NCBI RefSeq assembly: GCF_022511165.1
Contig: NZ_JAFLSB010000041.1
Span: forward strand, 1 to 12,247
DNA: 12,247 bases
Reading direction: 5' to 3'
From: Helicobacter sp.
Lineage (GTDB): Bacteria > Campylobacterota > Campylobacteria > Campylobacterales > Helicobacteraceae
The translations under genes and the position numbers were made by a program. Below, in pieces: positions 6,992 through 12,247 of the stretch. The notes beneath the pieces were generated by a model that was given only the letters and a program-made list of their open reading frames with translations, was not told the origin of the DNA and did no database searches. Each line of letters opens with the position of its first letter. Position 1 is the stretch's first letter.

Positions 6992-7008
6992 CTTAATATA
7001 TAATTAAG
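6992..7008. repeat. AT-only inverted repeat overlapping a ribosome site
   Basis: CTTAAT (6992-6997) and ATTAAG (7003-7008) flank ATATA, between the two minus-strand genes. The arm overlaps the edge of the lipoprotein ribosome site. It is weakly stable and may be incidental. Confidence 0.35.
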
Positions 7009-7020
7009 TAATTAAGGTGG

Positions 7021-7434
7021 CTATCGTAAGTCTCTTGCATCAAGGGCGCGATTAAGCGTTTTGTTAAGCTCTCGCGCTAAGTCTGGATTAAGCTCTCGTA
7101 ATCGCTCTTCAGTTTTGAGAATGAGTTCAGTAGATGTATTGCTATGTATAGTGATTGCAAAAAGAAAACTTTTTTTGCGATAGTCGCTTAGTTCAAGTTT
7201 ATCATAGTGTTCAAAAAAAGTATCTGCTGTTTCAGTGAGCTTTGTTAAGGTGCTTTTTGGATTATCCAAAACTTTCATAATATCTTCAATACTTACATTT
7301 TCTACTTCCTCTTGTTTGCTCATTAACAATCTTTTGGGCGTGGGACCAAAAAGCCATAGCATCGTTACAAGCACGAATATAGCTACACAAAATATACTTA
7401 CGAGCATAAAAACACTATCAGGAGATAAAGTCAT
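7021..7434 (-). CDS. Small single-pass membrane protein, function unknown
   Basis: Protein of 137 residues. Residues ~8-29 form one transmembrane helix (from VFMLVSIF to the Trp before FGPTPKR), followed by a basic patch (PKRLLMSK) that suggests the C-terminal ~105 residues stay in the cytoplasm. That part is charged and helical, with an LDNPKSTLTKLTETADTFFE segment and a C-terminal ELNKTLNRALDARDLR helix. A TTG at 7461 is in frame but lies upstream of a good ribosome site: AAGGA (complement of 7440-7444) sits five bases before the ATG at 7434, so that start is used. It looks like a real, conserved-type protein but I do not recognise a family. It is the first gene of a minus-strand unit with the cysteine-rich lipoprotein, and divergent from lysA. 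Confidence 0.78.
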   Translation of the reverse strand: MTLSPDSVFMLVSIFCVAIFVLVTMLWLFGPTPKRLLMSKQEEVENVSIEDIMKVLDNPKSTLTKLTETADTFFEHYDKLELSDYRKKSFLFAITIHSNTSTELILKTEERLRELNPDLARELNKTLNRALDARDLR

Positions 7435-7467
7435 AATAATCCTTAAATTTTCAATAAGCAAATGGGA

Positions 7468-7473
7468 ATTTTA
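7468..7473 (-). promoter_or_regulatory. Candidate -10 element for the small membrane-protein gene
   Basis: TAAAAT on the minus strand, preceded by TGTGT, about 34 bases before the ATG at 7434. It is a weak but well-placed candidate. Confidence 0.3.
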
Positions 7474-7496
7474 ACACAACATTATGCTATTGTGGC

Positions 7497-7502
7497 TAGA
7501 AT
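7497..7502 (+). promoter_or_regulatory. Candidate -10 element for the lysA operon
   Basis: TAGAAT at 7497-7502 would give a leader of about 78 bases to lysA, containing an A8 run (7532-7539) and another A-rich stretch. A second option is the TATAG around 7548-7552. The choice cannot be settled by reading. Confidence 0.28.
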
Positions 7503-7585
7503 TATGCGACAAAATGATTAACCTAAAATTCAAAAAAAATAAAAAATTATAGAAACTTGCTTCATTAGGACTATGAGGAGTAGAT

Positions 7586-8875
7586 ATGAATTATTTAGAG
7601 CTTGCCAAAACCTATCAAACACCCCTTTATGTGTATGATTTGGCGCAGATAACACAAGCTTTTCATACCATAAAAGATGCTTTTAAGGCACGAAAATCGC
7701 TTATTTGCTATGCACTCAAAGCTAATTCAAATCTCTCTATTATTCATCATCTCGCACAGCTTGGAAGTGGGGCGGATTGCGTATCTATTGGTGAGGTAAA
7801 AAGAGCATTAAAGGCAGGGATTCCCAAATATAAAATTATTTTTAGTGGGGTAGGTAAAAGTGATAGTGAGATTATGCAGGCATTAGAAAGCGATATTTTA
7901 TTGATTAATGTAGAGAGCGAAGCAGAGCTTATGCGCATAGAATCTTTGGCAAAAAATCTTAATAAGGTTGCGCGTATTTCTGTGCGCGTCAATCCAAATA
8001 TTGATGCCAAAACACATCCCTACATCTCCACAGGCTTAAGTGAAAATAAATTTGGCGTGGATATAGAGCAAGCAAAGTCAATGTATATTTTTGCTAAAAA
8101 TGCTCCACATCTTGAGCCTGTGGGGATTCATTTTCATATTGGCTCACAGCTCACAGAGCTTGCACCTATTTCTCAAGCTGCACAAAAAATTGCAGAGCTT
8201 ACTCATAGCCTTTTAGCCCTCAAAATTGATTTAAAATTTTTTGATGTAGGCGGAGGGATTGGCATACGATATAGCGATGAGAATCTTATTGAGCCTTATG
8301 ATTATGCTCAAGCGATTTTAAGCGCACTTTATGGGCTTGATTTGACGATTATTTGTGAGCCCGGACGCTTTCTTGTGGGAGAGAGCGGAGTACTTCTTAC
8401 AAGTGTGCTTTATGAAAAATATAATGGCAAGAAGCGATTTGTGATTGTTGATGCAGCAATGAATGATTTGATGCGTCCTGCACTCTATAATGCTACACAC
8501 GAAGTGTGTCTTTTAGATTCTAAACATACAAATGCTAAAAACAAAGGGGATTGTATTGATACTTCTTTCACACCTCAAGCCCAAGAAAGTCTCTGTGATG
8601 TAGTGGGACCTATTTGTGAGAGTAGCGACTTCTTGGCAAAAAATGTGCATTTGCCTCATTTATGCGCAGGAGATGTGTTGATGATAAAAAATGCTGGCGC
8701 ATACGGAGCAAGTATGGCAAGTAATTATAATACGCGTCCGCGCCCTGCTGAAGTGGCGTTTATGGGTGAAGAGGTATATCTTATTAAACATCGAGAATCT
8801 TTTGAAGAGATGACAAGAGATGAGGAGGACTTATTGCAGCACTCTATAGATTCTACATACAAAGGGAGTGAGTGA
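7586..8875 (+). CDS. lysA: Diaminopimelate decarboxylase
   Basis: Cytoplasmic PLP enzyme that converts meso-diaminopimelate to L-lysine, the last step of lysine synthesis, drawing on the same precursor used in peptidoglycan. It has 429 residues. The N-terminal TIM barrel has the PLP lysine in YALKANSN (K45), HIGSQ (184-188), GGGIG (222-226) and EPGR (258-261). The C-terminal beta domain supplies the catalytic Cys in GPICESSD (C344) and the GAYGASMASNYNTRPRP segment (371-387). Residues ~311-336 form a polar stretch that looks like an insertion; I recall H. pylori LysA being about 405 residues. GAGGAG at 7575-7580 is five bases before the ATG. It is the first gene of a plus-strand operon, and its stop overlaps the start of pheA. 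Confidence 0.96.
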   Translation: MNYLELAKTYQTPLYVYDLAQITQAFHTIKDAFKARKSLICYALKANSNLSIIHHLAQLGSGADCVSIGEVKRALKAGIPKYKIIFSGVGKSDSEIMQALESDILLINVESEAELMRIESLAKNLNKVARISVRVNPNIDAKTHPYISTGLSENKFGVDIEQAKSMYIFAKNAPHLEPVGIHFHIGSQLTELAPISQAAQKIAELTHSLLALKIDLKFFDVGGGIGIRYSDENLIEPYDYAQAILSALYGLDLTIICEPGRFLVGESGVLLTSVLYEKYNGKKRFVIVDAAMNDLMRPALYNATHEVCLLDSKHTNAKNKGDCIDTSFTPQAQESLCDVVGPICESSDFLAKNVHLPHLCAGDVLMIKNAGAYGASMASNYNTRPRPAEVAFMGEEVYLIKHRESFEEMTRDEEDLLQHSIDSTYKGSE

Positions 8876-9963
8876 TGGCACAAGATGATGTGTTGCAGGC
8901 TTTGCGTGCGCAAATTGATGAAATTGATGATGTCATTTTTGATGCCCTCAATCGCCGTATGGCGCTTGTTGCCAAAGTGGGTGAGCATAAGCAAAAACGT
9001 GGCAGTGCGATTTATCGCCCAGAACGTGAGAGGCAGATTGTCCAAAGGCTTCATCAAAAAGGCAGTGAGTTTATGGATTTTTACGCTATTGAGGCTATTT
9101 ATCAAGAGATTTTTGCTCTCTCACGCAATCTCGAGCTTCCTCAAAAAGTAGCATTTTTAGGACCTATTGGGAGTTATACACATCAGGCTGCAGAAGAGCG
9201 ATTTGGGGCGATGAGCGAATATGTGCCACTCAATACGATTAGTGCTGTTTTTGAGGCATTATATGCTAAGCGCGTAAAATATGGTGTTGTGCCACTTGAA
9301 AATAATACAAATGGTATGGTGGGGGAGAGCATTGATTTACTTGTGCGTTTTGATTTTAAGATTATTGCGGATATGATTTTGCCTATTCATCATAGTTTTT
9401 TAAGTAATTGTGAGCATTTGAGCGATATTAAAACAATTTATTCTAAAGATATTGCTTTTGGGCAATGTCGCAATTTCCTTAATGCGCATAATTTACATCA
9501 TATTGAGCAAATCCCCACAGATTCTACCGCGCGTGCGGTGCAACTTGCAGCAAATAATCCCCAAAGTGCCGCCATTGGCTCTAAGATTGCTGGTAAAATC
9601 TACAAGCTCCCATTGATGTTTGAGCATATTGAAGATTCTGTGAATAATAAAACGCGTTTTGTGATTGTGAGTGATTTTGAGCTTCCTCCAAGCAAAAGGG
9701 ACAAAACTTCACTTTTTGTGCATTTTCAAGAGAAAGATAAGATGGGCGATTTGTTTCGATTATTAGGGGATTTTGAAAAAGAAGGCATTAATCTCACGCG
9801 CATAGATTCTCGTCCTGTGCAAGGGAATGATGATTTTAGAATGGGATTTTTTATCGATTGTGAAGGGCATTATAAAGATCCGCCATTACAGAGGCTTTTA
9901 GAAAAAAGGGCAGATGAGATTAAATGGCTTGGTAGTTATGGTTTCACTGATATGCGGGAGTAA
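8875..9963 (+). CDS. pheA: Bifunctional chorismate mutase/prephenate dehydratase (P-protein)
   Basis: Cytoplasmic enzyme of phenylalanine synthesis that turns chorismate into prephenate and then phenylpyruvate. It has 362 residues in three parts. An AroQ-type chorismate mutase (1-88) carries the charged helix motifs LRAQIDEIDD and YRPERERQI. Prephenate dehydratase (about 91-268) shows GPIGSYTHQAA (96-106), VVPLENNTNG (138-147), DSTARAV (216-222) and the catalytic TRF (260-262). A C-terminal ACT domain (about 277-362) contains DSRP (311-314), the counterpart of the ESRP site where phenylalanine binds for feedback inhibition. The ATG at 8875 overlaps the lysA stop (TGATG), with GGGAG six bases upstream. 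A GTG at 8872 is in frame but worse placed. All expected domains and key residues are present. Confidence 0.95.
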   Translation: MAQDDVLQALRAQIDEIDDVIFDALNRRMALVAKVGEHKQKRGSAIYRPERERQIVQRLHQKGSEFMDFYAIEAIYQEIFALSRNLELPQKVAFLGPIGSYTHQAAEERFGAMSEYVPLNTISAVFEALYAKRVKYGVVPLENNTNGMVGESIDLLVRFDFKIIADMILPIHHSFLSNCEHLSDIKTIYSKDIAFGQCRNFLNAHNLHHIEQIPTDSTARAVQLAANNPQSAAIGSKIAGKIYKLPLMFEHIEDSVNNKTRFVIVSDFELPPSKRDKTSLFVHFQEKDKMGDLFRLLGDFEKEGINLTRIDSRPVQGNDDFRMGFFIDCEGHYKDPPLQRLLEKRADEIKWLGSYGFTDMRE

Positions 9964-9973
9964 AAAGGCTAAA

Positions 9974-10867
9974 ATGATAGAATTTAAGGTGCTAGAGTTA
10001 AGTGATAAGGCAATATTACAACCTTTTGTGAAAACAAAAGGGCGGTGGATTTCAGATACAAATTTTACAAATATGTTTATGTGGCGGCACGCTCGTGAGA
10101 TTAGTTATGCGCTTTTACAAGGGCAATGTATCATACAAACGCGCTATCCTAATGAAAATCCCTTTGTATTTTATCCTTTGGGAGTGGGGGATAAAAAGCC
10201 TGTTATTGAAGCCTTAATACAGCATTATAAGGCATTGCATCTCCCATTAGAGTTTCGCTCTTTGCTACAAAATGAATGCGATGAGCTTAGTGAATGTTTC
10301 CCTCAAAGCTTTGAAATAGAGCAAAAACGTGATAGATTTGATTATATGTATCTTACCCAAGAGCTTATTGAGTTAAGTGGGCGGAAGTTTCATAAGAAAA
10401 AAAATCATCTCAATCGCTTTTATTTGCAATATCCTCAAACACAATTTGAATCCCTCACAAATGCAAATATGAATGAAGTCATAGCCCTTAATAATATGTG
10501 GTATGCAAAAGCAGATAAAAATGATAAGGGTTTATATTTTGAGAATCTTGGCATTAATGATGCTCTTAGGCATTTTGATGAGCTGTGTTTGCAAGGAGGG
10601 CTTTTGCGCATTGATGGTGAGATTGTGGCTTTTAGCTTTGGGGAGGAGCTTGATTGTGATTGTGCGCTTATACATATTGAGAAAGCAAATATTGCTTTTA
10701 ATGGCGCGTATCAGGCAATTAATCAAGCTTTATTAAAGCATCATTTTGCAAATACACAATATGCCAATCGCGAAGAGGATTTGGGTATAGAGGGGTTGCG
10801 TAAAGCAAAACTCTCGTATCAACCCAACTTTTTGCTTGAAAAATATTACGCAAGGCTTAAAATGTGA
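9974..10867 (+). CDS. DUF2156 family protein (GNAT-like fold)
   Basis: Soluble protein of 297 residues of the DUF2156 family (PF09924), related to the C-terminal domain of phosphatidylglycerol lysyltransferases and built from two GNAT-like halves. Typical landmarks are WRHAREISYA (37-46), RFDYMY (121-126), the basic GRKFHKKKNHLNRF (136-149), FSFGEEL (220-226) and the C-terminal NREEDLGIEGLRKAKLSY (265-282). The membrane flippase half of MprF is absent, so an aminoacyl transfer to a lipid or to another acceptor is only a possibility. An ATG at 9914 is in frame but lies inside pheA; AAAAGG at 9963-9968, five bases before the ATG at 9974, sets the start. The stop overlaps the next gene. I recall a related gene after lysA and a chorismate mutase gene in H. 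pylori. Confidence 0.85.
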   Translation: MIEFKVLELSDKAILQPFVKTKGRWISDTNFTNMFMWRHAREISYALLQGQCIIQTRYPNENPFVFYPLGVGDKKPVIEALIQHYKALHLPLEFRSLLQNECDELSECFPQSFEIEQKRDRFDYMYLTQELIELSGRKFHKKKNHLNRFYLQYPQTQFESLTNANMNEVIALNNMWYAKADKNDKGLYFENLGINDALRHFDELCLQGGLLRIDGEIVAFSFGEELDCDCALIHIEKANIAFNGAYQAINQALLKHHFANTQYANREEDLGIEGLRKAKLSYQPNFLLEKYYARLKM

Positions 10868-11637
10868 GGAAACTTGGACGTTTTGCTATTGATGTTATTA
10901 TAGTTTGTGTGCTTGGAGGGGTGTTTTTTATTTTGCAACATAATGGACTTGTATGGTTTAATATGCCAAGCGATGAATCTTATCCTATAAAGGGTGTTGA
11001 TGTATCTGCGCATCAAGGGCAAATCAAATGGGATATACTCGCTTTAGAAAATGTGCGTTTTGCTTTTATTAAAGCCACAGAGGGAAGTAATTGGGTTGAT
11101 AAGCAATTTGCATATAACTTTCAAGCCGCACAAGAAATAGGGCTGTATGTGGGAGCATATCATTTTTTTAGTTTTGATTCAGCAGGAATCACACAGGCGG
11201 CAAATTTTATTGAAAATGTGCCTCGCTCTGCTTATAGTAAGATTTTGCCCCCGGTTGTTGATTTAGAATTTTATGGCACAAAGGCGAGTAATCCCCCAAG
11301 TGCGCAATCTATATATAGTGAGCTTGATGCAATGCTTTTTGCTCTTGAAAAGCATTATGGAGTAAAGCCTATTATTTATACTACGCCAAGTTTTTATGAT
11401 ATGTATTTGCGTGAGCGTTATAAGGAATATCCGCTATGGATTCGCTCTGTATTTTTTTCGCCACATTCTTTGATTGCACGTTGTTTTGGCTTGTATTTTG
11501 ATGAGTGGAAATTTTGGCAATACAACCCCAAAGGTGTGCTAAAGGGCTATTCTGGCGGAGAGCGATATATTGACCTTAATGCGTTTAATGGCGATGAAGA
11601 GGCATTGGTGGCTTGGCTTAAACATATCGCAAAATAA
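10864..11637 (+). CDS. Membrane-anchored GH25 family muramidase (lysozyme)
   Basis: Predicted peptidoglycan hydrolase of 257 residues that cleaves the MurNAc-GlcNAc bond. Residues ~9-27 form a signal anchor, placing the enzyme in the periplasm. The GH25 barrel (about 42-255) keeps the expected acidic residues: D46 in GVDVSAHQG, D133 and E135 in VVDLEFYG (E135 the likely acid), and D237 in YIDLNAFNG; KATEG (70-74), GAYHFF (97-102) and WQYN (218-221) are also family hallmarks. The start is GTG at 10864, overlapping the upstream stop as ATGTGA, with AAGG eight bases before it; no in-frame ATG comes before the barrel-proximal region. GH25 enzymes are often phage-encoded, but there are no phage genes nearby and the operon placement suggests a housekeeping wall-remodelling role. 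Confidence 0.9.
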   Translation: MRKLGRFAIDVIIVCVLGGVFFILQHNGLVWFNMPSDESYPIKGVDVSAHQGQIKWDILALENVRFAFIKATEGSNWVDKQFAYNFQAAQEIGLYVGAYHFFSFDSAGITQAANFIENVPRSAYSKILPPVVDLEFYGTKASNPPSAQSIYSELDAMLFALEKHYGVKPIIYTTPSFYDMYLRERYKEYPLWIRSVFFSPHSLIARCFGLYFDEWKFWQYNPKGVLKGYSGGERYIDLNAFNGDEEALVAWLKHIAK

Positions 11638-11661
11638 CCAAGTCTATACAAAGGAGCGAAA

Positions 11662-12247
11662 ATGCAAGAGCAAAATATAGAAGTGATAAGGGAGCAAGAT
11701 TTATCTTTTATCTCGCGCACAGATTCTTTGCGTATATTCTATGATGTGTATATGCCAAAGGCATTTGAATATCCTGTGGTGGTGCAAATTGCTCACGGAA
11801 TGGTAGAGCATAAGGGGCGTTATGTTTGGCTAGGCACAAAACTCGCTCAATCTGGCTTTATTGTAGTGATTAATGATCATAGGGGACACGGCAAAAGCAT
11901 AGATAATACACATCAATGTGGAGAGATGAAAGGTATAGCCGATAATACAGATAAAGATTTAAGCCAATATCAACAGCTTAGTGGCTTTGAACGCGCGGTT
12001 ATGGATATGCACGAGCTTACACAGATAGCAAAAGCGCGTTTTGCTCCGCAAAAATTGATTCTACTTGGGCATTCTATGGGTTCTTTGCTTTCACGCGCTT
12101 ATTTGAAGCATTTTTCTTATGAGCTCAATGCGCTTATTTTATCAGGTTCACCTGCGTATAATCCCTTTGTAGGTGTGGGTAAGCTACTTGCGCAGCTCCT
12201 TTATAAATGTGGTTTGGAGACAAAGGGCAAATATTTCATCAATGCCC
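11662..12247 (+). CDS. Alpha/beta hydrolase, monoacylglycerol-lipase-like (partial, runs off window)
   Basis: The first 195 residues are present; the 3' end is outside the window. Translated by hand, the protein has no signal peptide and reads as an alpha/beta hydrolase of the Hydrolase_4 (serine aminopeptidase S33/monoacylglycerol lipase) group: oxyanion-region AHGMVEHKGRY (44-54), VINDHRGHGKS (69-79), nucleophile elbow LGHSMGS (135-141, Ser138) and LSGSPAYNP (160-168). The catalytic Asp and His should lie beyond the edge. It likely hydrolyses a lipid ester in the cytoplasm or at the membrane, though the substrate is not certain. AAGGAG at 11651-11656 is five bases before the ATG, a strong ribosome site. 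It starts 24 bases after the muramidase gene, probably in the same operon. Confidence 0.88.
   Translation, partial: MQEQNIEVIREQDLSFISRTDSLRIFYDVYMPKAFEYPVVVQIAHGMVEHKGRYVWLGTKLAQSGFIVVINDHRGHGKSIDNTHQCGEMKGIADNTDKDLSQYQQLSGFERAVMDMHELTQIAKARFAPQKLILLGHSMGSLLSRAYLKHFSYELNALILSGSPAYNPFVGVGKLLAQLLYKCGLETKGKYFINA

Noticed and set aside
7435..7461. TTG start that would lengthen the small membrane protein by nine residues
   Set aside because: The strong AAGGA ribosome site lies between it and the ATG at 7434, so the ATG is the better start.
9914..9973. Upstream ATG that would lengthen the DUF2156 protein by 20 residues
   Set aside because: The extension lies inside pheA, has no ribosome site, and the family-like sequence begins at the ATG at 9974.
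1..12247. CRISPR array, insertion sequence, prophage or toxin-antitoxin pair
   Set aside because: No spaced direct repeats, transposase, integrase or small paired genes of that type were seen; the GH25 enzyme alone is not evidence of prophage.

Overview
The window looks like chromosomal DNA of a Campylobacterota (epsilonproteobacterial) species, most likely an enterohepatic Helicobacter of the H. hepaticus/H. cinaedi type. This rests on the AT-rich base and codon use, tight operons, a TRL-family lipoprotein, Mrp with its cysteine pair, and a lysA-pheA-DUF2156 gene order that I recall being partly shared with H. pylori. The species assignment is inference, because no search could be run.

Layout. 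Bases 1-318 hold no gene but carry a cluster of AGAATCT/AGATTCT heptamers and a likely promoter. A plus-strand pair follows (319-2882): a Na/Pi-cotransporter-like membrane protein with a PhoU-like tail, and a membrane-anchored NodB-fold deacetylase. Facing them is a TRL-family lipoprotein gene (2922-3248, minus) broken by one in-frame TAA. Next on the minus strand is an AEC-family permease (3400-4305), which is divergent from mrp (4502-5602, plus), a P-loop iron-sulfur carrier. mrp has a clear extended -10 promoter and a 9-bp inverted repeat just downstream of it.

From 5609 to 7434 the minus strand carries a small membrane protein followed by a cysteine-rich putative lipoprotein. The lipoprotein gene is split into two frames at an A7/C5 tract, and a C8 tract lies just before its stop. 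The two halves together give one reading frame of about 458 residues if one base is restored.

The right third (7586-12247, plus) is a compact operon: lysA (last step of lysine synthesis, consuming meso-diaminopimelate), pheA (bifunctional chorismate mutase/prephenate dehydratase), a DUF2156 GNAT-fold protein, a membrane-anchored GH25 muramidase, and an alpha/beta hydrolase of the monoacylglycerol-lipase type that runs off the end. Junctions are overlaps or gaps of 10-24 bases.

Themes. Several genes bear on the envelope: lysA at the lysine/diaminopimelate branch, a GH25 muramidase, a NodB-fold deacetylase and three lipoprotein or membrane proteins of unknown role. I see no mobile element, CRISPR array, rRNA or tRNA. 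The points most worth following are the two broken lipoprotein genes, the C8 tract, and a roughly eight-fold excess (hand estimate) of AGATTCT/AGAATCT across the window.
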